This document shows, one piece after another, positions 54,726 through 62,748 of a stretch of 64,000 nucleotides of DNA. A program made the translations under genes and the position numbers. Origin of the DNA: Actinoplanes lobatus (GTDB lineage: Bacteria; Actinomycetota; Actinomycetes; Mycobacteriales; Micromonosporaceae); contig NZ_JACHNC010000001.1 of assembly GCF_014205215.1 (NCBI RefSeq), forward strand, positions 997,001-1,061,000, read 5' to 3'. The first letter of the stretch is position 1. Each line of letters starts with the position of its first letter. Under the pieces are notes generated by a model. The model had not been told where the DNA came from. It searched no databases and was given only the letters and a program-made list of their open reading frames with translations.

Positions 54726-55514
54726 ATGAAGCCGATCGTTCTTGTGCACGGATTCTGGGTCACGCCGCGCAGCTGGGAGAACTGGGTCGCCCACTACGAG
54801 GCCAAGGGCCACCGGGTGATCGCGCCCGCCTACCCCGGCTTCGAGGTCGAGGTGGAATCCCTCAACGCCGACCCCACCCCGATCCTGGACGTCACCGTGC
54901 CGCGGATCATCGAGCACCTGGAGGAGCAGATCCGGGAGCTGCCCGAAGCACCGATCATCATCGGTCACTCGGCTGGCGGCGCGTTCACCCAGATCCTGCT
55001 GGACCACGGGTACGGCGCGGCCGGCGTGGCGATGAACTCGGCGCCCACCGAGGGCGTGCGGGTGGTGCCGCTGTCCCAGGTGAAGTCCACCTTCCCGGTG
55101 TTGAAGAGCCCGGCGAACCGGCACCGGGCGGTGCCGTTGACGCTGGAGCAGTGGACCTACGCGTTCACCAACACGTTCACCGAGGACGAGTCGAAGGCCC
55201 TCTACGAGCGGTACGCGATCCCGGCCAACGGGGGCATCCTGTGGGGCAGCGTGCTCGCCAACTTCCAGCCCGGCCACCAGGACACCTGGGTCGACTACCA
55301 CAACGACGAGCGGGCGCCGCTGCTGTTCGTCTCCGGCTCCGAGGACCACATCATGCCGCCCGAGGTGCAGCGGTCGAACCGCAAGCACTACAAGTCGAAC
55401 ACGGTGACCGAGATCCGCGAGTACGAGGGCTACGCCCACCTGCTGCCCGCCCAGAAGGGGTGGGAGCAGATCGCGGACGAGGTCCTGGACTGGGCCCTGC
55501 GGCACGCCCGGTGA
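54726..55514 (+). CDS. Alpha/beta hydrolase
   Basis: This 262-residue protein has the alpha/beta-hydrolase fold: VLVHGFWVTPRSWENW (oxyanion HG), nucleophile elbow GHSAGG, and acid/His elements near the C terminus (SEDHIM and YAHLLP). The substrate is unknown. The stop overlaps the GTG of the MBL-fold gene by 4 nt, so the two products probably act together. Confidence 0.88.
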   Translation: MKPIVLVHGFWVTPRSWENWVAHYEAKGHRVIAPAYPGFEVEVESLNADPTPILDVTVPRIIEHLEEQIRELPEAPIIIGHSAGGAFTQILLDHGYGAAGVAMNSAPTEGVRVVPLSQVKSTFPVLKSPANRHRAVPLTLEQWTYAFTNTFTEDESKALYERYAIPANGGILWGSVLANFQPGHQDTWVDYHNDERAPLLFVSGSEDHIMPPEVQRSNRKHYKSNTVTEIREYEGYAHLLPAQKGWEQIADEVLDWALRHAR

Positions 55515-56260
55515 ACGACCTGCGGATCACCCACATCGGCGGCCCCACCACCCTGATCGAGGTGGCCGGCGTGCGGCTGCTCACCGACCCGACCTTCGAC
55601 GAACCGGGCCGGCGGTACTCGTTCGGCCTGGGCACGTCCTCGGTCAAGACGGCCGGCCCAGCGGTGGCCGCCGGCGAACTCGGGCCGATCGACGCGGTAC
55701 TGCTCACCCACGATCACCACGGGGACAATCTGGACGTCGCGGGCCGGGCGCTGCTGCCGTCCGTACCGGTGGTGCTGACCACCGTGAGCGGGGCCCACCG
55801 GCTCGGCGGCAACGCCACCGGGCTGGCGCCGTGGCGGTCCGCCCGGGTCGGTGAGATCGAGGTCACCGCCACCCCGGCCCGGCACGGCCCGCCGCTGAGC
55901 CGGCCGATCGTCGGCGAGGCGATCGGGTTCGCCCTGCGGCCGCCGGGCAGCTCGTCGGTGATCTGGATCTCCGGGGACACCGTGCTGTTCGGCGGGGTCC
56001 GGCAGGTGGCGTCCCGGTTCACCGTCGACACCGCGATCCTGCACCTCGGCGAGGTGCGGTTCGGGCTCACCGGCCCGATCAGCTACACCATGAACGGCCG
56101 GGACGCGGCCCGCCTCGTCGCATCGCTGCGGCCACGGACGGTGGTGCCGGTCCACTACGAGGGCTGGTCGCATTTCCATGAGGGCCGTGCCGGTGTGGAG
56201 GCCGCCTTCCCGCCCGGCACCCTGACCTGGCTCACACCCGGCGTGCCCACCACGGTCTAA
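55511..56260 (+). CDS. MBL-fold metallohydrolase
   Basis: This 249-residue metallo-beta-lactamase-fold protein of the UlaG-like branch has LLTDPTFDEPG, the metal motif LLTHDHHGDNLD, a further conserved Asp in WISGDTVLF, and His near VVPVHYEGWSHF. The GTG start overlaps the hydrolase stop by 4 nt. A hairpin and the tRNA genes follow. The substrate is unknown. Confidence 0.88.
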   Translation: MNDLRITHIGGPTTLIEVAGVRLLTDPTFDEPGRRYSFGLGTSSVKTAGPAVAAGELGPIDAVLLTHDHHGDNLDVAGRALLPSVPVVLTTVSGAHRLGGNATGLAPWRSARVGEIEVTATPARHGPPLSRPIVGEAIGFALRPPGSSSVIWISGDTVLFGGVRQVASRFTVDTAILHLGEVRFGLTGPISYTMNGRDAARLVASLRPRTVVPVHYEGWSHFHEGRAGVEAAFPPGTLTWLTPGVPTTV

Positions 56261-56263
56261 AGC

Positions 56264-56299
56264 AGAGCGGCCCGCACCTTGATCGGTGCGGGCCGCTCT
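56264..56299. terminator. Hairpin terminator between the MBL gene and tRNA-Glu
   Basis: A 15-bp perfect stem (agagcggcccgcacc / ggtgcgggccgctct) with a 6-nt loop and T-rich flank toward the minus strand lies here. It probably serves both the MBL gene and the convergent tRNA-Glu. Confidence 0.8.
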
Positions 56300-56304
56300 C
56301 GCTG

Positions 56305-56377
56305 TAGTCCCGAAGGGATTCGAACCCTCGCTACCGCCTTGAGAGGGCGGCGTCCTAGGCCGCTAGACGACGGGACC
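56305..56377 (-). tRNA. tRNA-Glu (CTC)
   Basis: This 73-nt cloverleaf has 5' GGTCCCG pairing with CGGGACT (one G-U), and anticodon arm CCGCC-CTCTCAA-GGCGG with anticodon CTC. The T arm contains GGGTTCGAATCCC. The CCA end is not encoded. It is identical to the second copy 415 bp away. Confidence 0.95.
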
Positions 56378-56719
56378 AGGTCTTGCCAGATCTCACTTCA
56401 CCTCCGGCTTTCCCCGGCGGCGGGCTGAACTCTATCAGCCCGCCGCCCGCAGCCGAAATCGGATATCCACCCACCTCAGAGCCTGACCGGGCGGCTGGCG
56501 CCGCACGGTCCGACCCGGGCGGCTGGCGCCGCACGGGTCACTGGGGCCGGCTGGTTGGCAGGGCTGTTTCGGGGGTGAGACAGCGCTGGCGGCCAGCCGG
56601 CCGACGGGTGCCGGGTGCCGGGTGCCGGGGGATGCGGTTGAGGGTGGGCGCTGCGCGTACCGGGAATGGGGCTGGAAAACGAAACGGCCCGCATCCGGAG
56701 ATGCGGGCCGTTTCCGATG
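56378..56719. other. Spacer between the two tRNA-Glu genes
   Basis: About 340 bp contain no supported gene. The only open frames cross tRNA sequence and lack family resemblance. They include short ggctggcgccgcacgg and gccgggt repeats and, at the right end, the terminator of the second tRNA. Confidence 0.6.
56681..56714 (-). terminator. Terminator of the second tRNA-Glu
   Basis: A 15-bp perfect stem (gaaacggcccgcatc / gatgcgggccgtttc) with a 4-nt loop is followed on the minus strand by GTTTTCC. It resembles in part the hairpin after the first tRNA-Glu, in keeping with a duplicated unit. Confidence 0.85.
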
Positions 56720-56792
56720 TAGTCCCGAAGGGATTCGAACCCTCGCTACCGCCTTGAGAGGGCGGCGTCCTAGGCCGCTAGACGACGGGACC
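56720..56792 (-). tRNA. tRNA-Glu (CTC), second copy
   Basis: It is identical over all 73 nt to the copy at 56305-56377, with the same anticodon CTC. It lies 51 nt downstream of tRNA-Gln on the same strand. Confidence 0.95.
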
Positions 56793-56843
56793 AGGACGTG
56801 CTGTTCACTGCTTCCAGCACTGCCCTCCCAGAGGAGGGCCGCG

Positions 56844-56915
56844 CTGGGGTACCAGGACTCGAACCTAGACTAGCTGAACCAGAATCAGCCGGGCTGCCAA
56901 TTACCCCATACCCCA
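56844..56915 (-). tRNA. tRNA-Gln (CTG)
   Basis: This 72-nt cloverleaf has acceptor TGGGGTA/TACCCCA and anticodon arm GCTGA-TTCTGGT-TCAGC, so the anticodon is CTG. The T loop is in GGTTCGAGTCC. CCA is not encoded. A 7-bp hairpin (56822-56839) follows it. A tRNA-Gln/Glu cluster next to leuCD also occurs in mycobacteria, as I recall. Confidence 0.94.
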
Positions 56916-56978
56916 TTTGGCCCGGCTTGCCGCGCCGGAGAGAACTTTACCTGAGGCCTACCGGACCGCCAAATCGGG

Positions 56979-57782
56979 TCACCCGAAATGATCAGTGTGG
57001 TGCCGCGCCCACTCCGCGTAGGTCGTCGCGGGGCGGCCGAGGAGATCGGCGACCGTCGACGCCGCCTGCTGGGGATGTGCCGTGAGCTGGGCGAGCCCGT
57101 CCAGGTACCAGCGGCCGTACTCCCCCATGGCCAGCTCGAACTGGGCGACCGCGGCCTCGCCGGTCAGCTCGACGTAGGTGAGGTCCCGGCCGAGGCCCTC
57201 GGCCAGGGCGGCGACCTTCTCCGGACGGCTGAGCGCCTGCGGCCCGGTCAGCTCATAGGAGCGACCCTCGTGGCCGTCGCCGAGCAGCACCTCGGCGGCG
57301 ACCGCGGCGATGTCCTCCTGGGCGATGGGTGCGTTGATCGCGCCGGGGAACGCGTCCCGCACCTCGTCGCCGGCCCGGATCTGCGGGGCCCAGATGGTGG
57401 CGTTGGCCATGAACTCGCCGGGTTCCAGATGGGTGAAGGGCACTCCGCAGGCCTCCACGCCGTCCTCGACCGCCTGCCAGTGGTCGCCCTTCGCGCCGGC
57501 CATGTCGACGATCCGGCCCACCCCGGCCTCGGCGGCCATCCGGCAGACCTCGAAGACGGTGGCCGGGTCGGGTGCGAGGTACACCACATCGGCGCCGGTC
57601 AGGGCGGCGGCGACGGTCGCCGGCCGGCGGAAGGAGCCGCGCACCACCTCGACGCCGGGTGGCAGCGCGGCCCGCCCGGGATCGACGGTGAGCGCCCGGA
57701 CGTCGTCCGCGCCCCGGGCCAGCAACTCGTCGACGACCATCCGGCCCACGTTCCCGGTGGCGCCGGTGACAAGGATCTTCAT
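56979..57782 (-). CDS. NmrA-like NAD(P)-binding protein
   Basis: This 267-residue atypical short-chain-dehydrogenase/NmrA protein has an N-terminal dinucleotide site (ILVTGATGNVGRMVVDEL) and a downstream conserved pattern VVYLAPDP, EPGEFMANATIW and GRSYELTGPQALS. Such proteins act as quinone reductases, redox sensors or regulators. It is divergent from a TetR regulator across 47 bp with an inverted repeat, so it is probably that regulator's target. Confidence 0.88.
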   Translation of the reverse strand: MKILVTGATGNVGRMVVDELLARGADDVRALTVDPGRAALPPGVEVVRGSFRRPATVAAALTGADVVYLAPDPATVFEVCRMAAEAGVGRIVDMAGAKGDHWQAVEDGVEACGVPFTHLEPGEFMANATIWAPQIRAGDEVRDAFPGAINAPIAQEDIAAVAAEVLLGDGHEGRSYELTGPQALSRPEKVAALAEGLGRDLTYVELTGEAAVAQFELAMGEYGRWYLDGLAQLTAHPQQAASTVADLLGRPATTYAEWARHHTDHFG

Positions 57783-57791
57783 TCTCGTACC

Positions 57792-57818
57792 CCCTACGGA
57801 AACCGCCTTCCCGTAGGG
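57792..57818. promoter_or_regulatory. Candidate TetR operator
   Basis: The perfect inverted repeat ccctacgg-N11-ccgtaggg lies in the divergent 47-bp gap between the NmrA-like and TetR genes, overlapping both promoter regions. Confidence 0.65.
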
Positions 57819-57829
57819 TATACGGAATC

Positions 57830-58534
57830 ATGGAGAACTACCCCCTGCTCTGGCGCGGAAATCTGCCCGCGAAGAAGGCCGCCGGGCGCCCGCCGCGGCT
57901 CAGCGTCGACGCGGTGGTGGCCTCGGCCATCCGGATCGCGGACGCGGACGGCCTGGAGGCGGCCTCGATGGCGCGGGTGGCGACCGATCTCCGGGTGGCG
58001 ACCATGACGCTCTACACGTATGTACCCTCCCGCTCGGTCCTGGTCGATCTGATGGTCGACCAGGTGCTGCTGACCCGGCGGCTCGGCGCGGACGCCGCGG
58101 GCTGGCGGGAGCGGGTGGCCGTCTTCGCGGCGCGGACCCGGGAGATGTTCGTGGCACACCCCTGGCTGACCGAGGTGTCGCTGGTGCGGCCACCGCTGGG
58201 GCCGGGCACGATGGCCGAGCGGGAGTACATGATCGCCACGCTGAGCGGCCTGGGCCTGCCGGTCGGGGAGATCAACCGGGCGGCGATCACGGTGACGGCG
58301 TACGTCTACGCGTTCGCCCGGGAGGCCGGTGAGGACGCACGGCTCAGCCGGGTCAGCGGGCAGTCCACCGAGTCGTGGTGGTCGGAGCGCGGCGAGTTCT
58401 GGGAGAAGTGGTTCGACGTGGAGGCGTACCCGGCGATGACCGCGCTGTGGAACGCCGGCGGCTTCGAGGACCAGGCCGCGTTCGATTACGGCCTGGCCCT
58501 GCTGCTGGACGGGATCGAGCGGTCAGTCGAGTGA
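57830..58534 (+). CDS. TetR family transcriptional regulator
   Basis: This 234-residue protein has an N-terminal TetR DNA-binding domain (AAGRPPRLSVDAVVASAIRI, MARVATDLRVATMTLYTYV) and a C-terminal ligand-binding part of the TetR_C type with several Trp (WWSERGEFWEKWFDVEAYPA). It probably represses the divergent NmrA-like gene and itself. Its last 12 bp overlap the convergent FAH gene. The ligand is unknown. Confidence 0.88.
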   Translation: MENYPLLWRGNLPAKKAAGRPPRLSVDAVVASAIRIADADGLEAASMARVATDLRVATMTLYTYVPSRSVLVDLMVDQVLLTRRLGADAAGWRERVAVFAARTREMFVAHPWLTEVSLVRPPLGPGTMAEREYMIATLSGLGLPVGEINRAAITVTAYVYAFAREAGEDARLSRVSGQSTESWWSERGEFWEKWFDVEAYPAMTALWNAGGFEDQAAFDYGLALLLDGIERSVE

Positions 58535-59317
58535 CACGACCGGGTTCCGCAGCTCGCCGATGCCCTGGACGCTGACCGAGACGGTGTCCCCCGGGACGAT
58601 CTTGCTGACCCCGGCCGGCGTGCCGGTGAGGATGATGTCGCCGGGCAGCAGCGTCATGACGTGCGACACGTAGGAAATCAGGGTCGGGATGTCGAAGACC
58701 ATGTCCTTCGTACGCCCGATCTGGCGGACCTCCAGGTTCTGCGGGTCCTGGCCGACCTCGCAGCGCACCTCGACGTCGCTGACGTCCAGCCCGGTGACGA
58801 TCCACGGGCCGATCGGGCAGAACGAGTCGAAGCCCTTGGCCCGGGTCCACTGCGGGTCGCTGCGCTGGAGGTCGCGGGCGGTCACGTCGTTGCCGCAGGT
58901 GTAGCCGAAGATCGCCTTCTCGGCGCCGGCCCGGTCGACCCGGCGGGCGCCGCTGGCCCCGATCACCACGGCCAGCTCGGCCTCCTCCTCGACCTGGCCG
59001 GTCACCGAGGGGATGCGGATGGCGTCGCCGGGGCCGATCACCGAGGTGGACGGCTTGATGAAGATCAGCGGCTCGGTGGGCACCTCGTTGCCCATCTCCT
59101 TGGCGTGGTCGGCGTAGTTGCGGCCGATTCCGATCACCTTGCTGGAGAAGATCGGGGCGAGCAGCCGGACGTCGGCCAGGGCCCACCGCTGCCCGGTGAA
59201 GCGCACCTCGTTGAAGGGCAGGCTGTCGATCTCGGCGACCGTCAGGCCCGAGGAGCCGTCGCCCTCGACGACGCCGAACGACACTCCACCGGCATGAACA
59301 AAGCGGGCGAAACGCAC
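58523..59317 (-). CDS. Fumarylacetoacetate hydrolase-family protein
   Basis: This 264-residue protein of the FAH/HpaG family (isomerase/decarboxylase/acylpyruvase types) has KVIGIGRNYADHAKEMGNEV, then EAELAVVIG, the metal-site TCGNDVTARDLQ, FDSFCPIGPW and GDIILTGTPAGVS. The start is GTG. In mycobacteria its homologue (Rv2993c) precedes gltX, which is not here. The exact reaction is unknown. Confidence 0.9.
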   Translation of the reverse strand: MRFARFVHAGGVSFGVVEGDGSSGLTVAEIDSLPFNEVRFTGQRWALADVRLLAPIFSSKVIGIGRNYADHAKEMGNEVPTEPLIFIKPSTSVIGPGDAIRIPSVTGQVEEEAELAVVIGASGARRVDRAGAEKAIFGYTCGNDVTARDLQRSDPQWTRAKGFDSFCPIGPWIVTGLDVSDVEVRCEVGQDPQNLEVRQIGRTKDMVFDIPTLISYVSHVMTLLPGDIILTGTPAGVSKIVPGDTVSVSVQGIGELRNPVVSLD

Positions 59318-59384
59318 GGGATGATCCCATCTGTAGCGGTGCGGGCGCCCGGCCGGCTGTCGGGGCCGGGCATTCCCCTACAAC

Positions 59385-59627
59385 CTATGCCGATCGGGTT
59401 TCCGCACCGAGCCGCGGGAATGGTTCCAGGGCGAACACCACCTCGACCGGAACCTCGAAGTAGGTGCAGATCCGCAACGCCAGGTGGAGGCTGGGGCTGA
59501 ACTCGCCGCGCTCCAGGTAGCCGACCGTCTGGTAGTGCACCCCGAGGGCGTCGGCGAGTTGCCGCCGGGTGATGCCGCGCTCGGCGCGCAGCATCGCGAT
59601 CCGGTTGTAGGTGACCTCACTGGCCAT
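59385..59627 (-). CDS. Small XRE-family transcriptional regulator
   Basis: This 80-residue protein consists mainly of a helix-turn-helix (AMLRAERGITRRQLADALGV, TVGYLERGEFSPSLHLALRI) of the type found with ABC transporter genes. The ATG is 17 nt after the permease stop, so it belongs to that operon. It is a candidate for the factor recognising the palindrome in front of the ABC gene. Confidence 0.9.
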   Translation of the reverse strand: MASEVTYNRIAMLRAERGITRRQLADALGVHYQTVGYLERGEFSPSLHLALRICTYFEVPVEVVFALEPFPRLGAETRSA

Positions 59628-59644
59628 GCCTCTTCCGCGCTCCC

Positions 59645-60487
59645 TCAGACGGTCATCCGGGTCATCGCCCGCTCGCGCCGCGCCGCCACCGCGGAACCGG
59701 ACTCCCGGCGGGCCATCCGGCGCAGGATGCCCGGCGCCAGCACCAGCCCGGCCACCGACCACGCCACCAGCACCCCGGCCGTCTGCGGGTGGCGCCAGGA
59801 GCCGCCGATCTCCGCGGCCGCCAGGGCATCCGGCAGGAAGGCCGATCGCAGGCCCAACCCTAGCCAGTAGACCGGGAACACCTGCGCGACGCCCTGCACC
59901 CAGCCGGCCAGCGCCGTGACCGGGTAGAAGATGCCGGAGACCACGGTGAGACCGAGGATCGGCAGCATCATCAGCGACGCCTGGCGCGGATTCTCGAAGA
60001 GCGCACCGAGCACCGCGCCCAGCGGCATGGTCGCCAGGAACGCCAGCGGCAGCAGCCAGAGCAGGACCAGCACACCGTCGGCGCCCAGGGTCAGGCCGTC
60101 CACCAGGAAGAGCCCGGGCACCAGAACGAACAGGCAGCTGACCACGGCCACCCCGGCGACCAGAACGATCTTGCCGATCAGGTAGCCGGTCATCCCGTGC
60201 GGCGTGGCCTTGGCCCGCAGCAGGGTGCCGTCCTCCCGGTCCATCGTGAGGTACTGCATCATCGTCATGAATCCGCTGAACACGATGAGCATGGCGAGCG
60301 AGCCGACCAGGCTGTGCGCGCCCAGCGCGAACCCGGTGCCGGGAATGGTGCTGTCGCGCATCCAGATGAGCGCGATCACCAGGAAGAAGGCGGGCAGGAA
60401 ATACCCGAACAGGTCGGTCCCGCTGCTCATGCTCTGCCGCAACTCGATCAGGCCGCGCCGCACGCCCAGCCCCACCACCCGCATCAT
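59645..60487 (-). CDS. ABC-2 type transporter permease
   Basis: This 280-residue protein has about six TM segments and opens with MMRVVGLGVRRGLIELRQSM. The ABC-2 pattern is seen in MTMMQYLTMDREDGTLLRAKA and ILGLTVVSGIFYPVTAL. It is the membrane partner of the preceding ATPase, overlapping it by 4 nt. The substrate (drug, lipid or peptide) is unknown. Confidence 0.88.
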   Translation of the reverse strand: MMRVVGLGVRRGLIELRQSMSSGTDLFGYFLPAFFLVIALIWMRDSTIPGTGFALGAHSLVGSLAMLIVFSGFMTMMQYLTMDREDGTLLRAKATPHGMTGYLIGKIVLVAGVAVVSCLFVLVPGLFLVDGLTLGADGVLVLLWLLPLAFLATMPLGAVLGALFENPRQASLMMLPILGLTVVSGIFYPVTALAGWVQGVAQVFPVYWLGLGLRSAFLPDALAAAEIGGSWRHPQTAGVLVAWSVAGLVLAPGILRRMARRESGSAVAARRERAMTRMTV

Positions 60488-61413
60488 CGCGCACCCCCCT
60501 CGGCTTCCTGGACCAACTTCATATACGTCTCCTCGAGGCTGCTCGGCCGCACCTCCAGGTCACCGATCGCGTCGCCGTGCTGGCGGAACAGCTCCCGCAC
60601 GAAACCGGTCGCGTCGGCCGCCGAGTGCACGAACCGCTGCCCCTCCCGCGTCCAGCGGATCTCCGTCTCGCCGGCCACCTGCCGGGACAGCTCGTCGGCC
60701 GAGCCGTCCGCGACGATCCGGCCCTTGGCCAGGATCAGGATGCGGTCGGCCAGCTTCTCCGCCTCGTCGAGGTCGTGCGTGGTCAACATGATCGTGGTCT
60801 CGTCCACATCGGTCAGCCGGTGCACCAGATCATGGAACTCGCGCCGCGCCTCCGGGTCGAAGCCGACCGTCGGCTCGTCGAGGAAGAGCAGCTCGGGGCG
60901 CCCGACGATGCCGATCGCGACGTCGAGGCGGCGCCGCTGGCCGCCGGACAACCGGGCGATCCGGGTGCCCGCCGACCCGGTCAGCCCCACCACCTCGAGC
61001 AACTCGTCGACCGGCCAGGGGCGCGGGCGGTCGGCCGTCGAGAACTCCGCGTAGTAGCCGCCGAGATGGTGCAGCAGCTCCCGGACCTTCCACTTGCTGT
61101 GGTCGCGCCAGGATTGGAGCACCACCCCGAGCCGGGCCCGCCACTGCTCCGCCCCCTGCTCCGGGTCGACACCGAGCACGCGGACCTCGCCACCGGATCG
61201 CCGGCGGAAGCCCTCCAGAATCTCGATCGTGGTCGTCTTGCCCGCGCCGTTGGGCCCGAGCAGGACGAGCACCTCGCCGGCGGACGCCGTGAAGTCGACG
61301 CCGGCCAGCACTTCCTTGTCGCCGTAGGACATGCGGAGATCGCGGACCTCGATGACCGGCTCCGCCCCCGGCGTGTCGGCCACGGACCCCGCGGCCAATA
61401 CCGATCCCGTCAT
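60484..61413 (-). CDS. ABC transporter ATP-binding protein
   Basis: This 309-residue ATPase of the DrrA/CcmA exporter type has Walker A LLGPNGAGKTTTIEIL, signature ARLSGGQRRRLDVAIGI, Walker B ELLFLDEPTVGFD and H-loop MLTTHDLDEAEKLAD. The start at 61413 is preferred because the earlier ATG (61443) lies in the middle of a palindrome that looks like an operator. It forms an operon with the permease and XRE gene. Confidence 0.9.
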   Translation of the reverse strand: MTGSVLAAGSVADTPGAEPVIEVRDLRMSYGDKEVLAGVDFTASAGEVLVLLGPNGAGKTTTIEILEGFRRRSGGEVRVLGVDPEQGAEQWRARLGVVLQSWRDHSKWKVRELLHHLGGYYAEFSTADRPRPWPVDELLEVVGLTGSAGTRIARLSGGQRRRLDVAIGIVGRPELLFLDEPTVGFDPEARREFHDLVHRLTDVDETTIMLTTHDLDEAEKLADRILILAKGRIVADGSADELSRQVAGETEIRWTREGQRFVHSAADATGFVRELFRQHGDAIGDLEVRPSSLEETYMKLVQEAEGGAR

Positions 61414-61434
61414 GTCGAGCACACTATCAAAGTC

Positions 61435-61450
61435 GTAGTACATGTACTAC
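61435..61450. promoter_or_regulatory. 16-bp perfect palindrome in front of the ABC operon
   Basis: GTAGTACATGTACTAC is completely self-complementary and lies about 22 bp upstream of the chosen ATPase start. Its place suggests a regulator site for the XRE protein or another dimeric factor. Confidence 0.6.
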
Positions 61451-61546
61451 ACATCAGCGTACGTCTTTAGTGCCACTTCTGGTGGCGGAACTCATTCGCG
61501 CCAAACGGTGATCGTGTTGATCGCCTTGGCTAGATACATTGGTGCG

Positions 61547-62488
61547 ATGGGGATCAAGCAGGTGAGGGCACTCACCACCACGCTGCCCTCGGTCACCTGG
61601 ATTCCCCTCGCCCGGGCGCACTCCGAGCGCGCCGACCAGATGACCGCGGGCCACCGTGCCCGTCGCGCGACGGGCGACAAGCACGCCATCGAAGACTTCC
61701 TGTACGACTACTACGGGACCCGCCCGTCGCTGCTGCGTCGCTGGCACCCCGGAGTCGGCACCGGTCTGTCCCCGGCCCCCGACGGCCTGGCCGAGCACGC
61801 CGGCTGGAAGTTCTACATGACGTACGAGGGCGGGGTCGTCACCCTCGACCAGGACGCGTTCATGCACGCCCGCGCCGAGAGCGTCCGTTACATCCACGGC
61901 CTGCTCACCGCGACCGCGTCCCGCCCGGTCTTCTCCGGCTGCTTCGGCCTGCACGAGTGGGCCATGGTCTACCGCGACGCGGAGCACCGCCACGAGCTGC
62001 CGCTGCGCCTCGGCCAGGAGGGCACCGACCAGGTGGTCGAGCAGCACAGCATCCGGTGCACCCACTTCGACGCGTTCCGGTTCTTCACGCCCGAGGCGGT
62101 CGGGCTCAACCGGTTGCAGCCCACCCGTGCCACGCAGGTCGACCTGGACCAGCCCGGCTGCCTGCACGCCGCGATGGACGTGCACAAGTGGGCGCAGAAG
62201 CTCGGGCCCGCCGTCCCGGGCGCGCTGGCCCTGGACTGCTTCGCCCTGGCCGGCGAGATCCGGCTGCTGGACATGCAGGCGAGTCCGTACGATCTGACGT
62301 CCTACGGCCATCCCCCGGTCAAGATAGAGACCGCGGAGGGCAAGGCGGAGTATGTGGCTCGCCAGCGCGAGCTGGCCCGCCGGGCGGCCGGTCTGCGCAG
62401 CCGGCTGATCCGCGTCTGCGAGGCCCTGCTCGGGCCGGAGGCCGCCGCGCAGAACCGCGAGGCCGTTGCCCCTTTCAACCAGCGCTGA
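61547..62488 (+). CDS. Conserved protein usually labelled 3-methyladenine DNA glycosylase
   Basis: This 313-residue protein has the conserved start SVTWIPLARAHSERADQMTA, EDFLYDYYGTRPSLLRRWHP and FSGCFGLHEWAMVY. It resembles a widespread actinomycete family that databases call 3-methyladenine DNA glycosylase; I see no classical glycosylase motif to support that activity. The ATG at 61547 is preferred. The stop codon lies inside the first of two 27-bp repeats. Confidence 0.75.
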   Translation: MGIKQVRALTTTLPSVTWIPLARAHSERADQMTAGHRARRATGDKHAIEDFLYDYYGTRPSLLRRWHPGVGTGLSPAPDGLAEHAGWKFYMTYEGGVVTLDQDAFMHARAESVRYIHGLLTATASRPVFSGCFGLHEWAMVYRDAEHRHELPLRLGQEGTDQVVEQHSIRCTHFDAFRFFTPEAVGLNRLQPTRATQVDLDQPGCLHAAMDVHKWAQKLGPAVPGALALDCFALAGEIRLLDMQASPYDLTSYGHPPVKIETAEGKAEYVARQRELARRAAGLRSRLIRVCEALLGPEAAAQNREAVAPFNQR

Positions 62489-62531
62489 CCAGGGAGGACC
62501 TGCAACCAGCGCTGACCGGGGAGGACCCGGC
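62478..62531 (+). repeat. 27-bp tandem repeat over the stop codon
   Basis: Two 27-bp copies (caaccagcgctgaccagggagg type; 62478-62504 and 62505-62531) differ at two bases. The first holds the last codons and stop of the upstream gene. The remaining gap up to 62748 shows no gene. Confidence 0.9.
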
Positions 62532-62748
62532 TCGGGCGGCTCCACGCTGAACCACCCGAGCCGAGCCGGCGGCCGTGTCGGAGACCGCCTCCAGCCGGCC
62601 CGTCACTTGGGGACGCACTCCACGTGGGCCGCAACTGGGGCCCGGCCTGGCTGCCACATATCGGGTAGTTGCCACCAGGCCGGGCATGACGCTGAGCATA
62701 CCGCCAGTTGCGTGGCGACAGGTAGTCCCATGACCGATGGTAAGTACC

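Noticed and set aside
56383..56757. Open frame between and across the tRNA genes
   Set aside because: It reads through a tRNA-Glu and its terminator and has no protein-like pattern.
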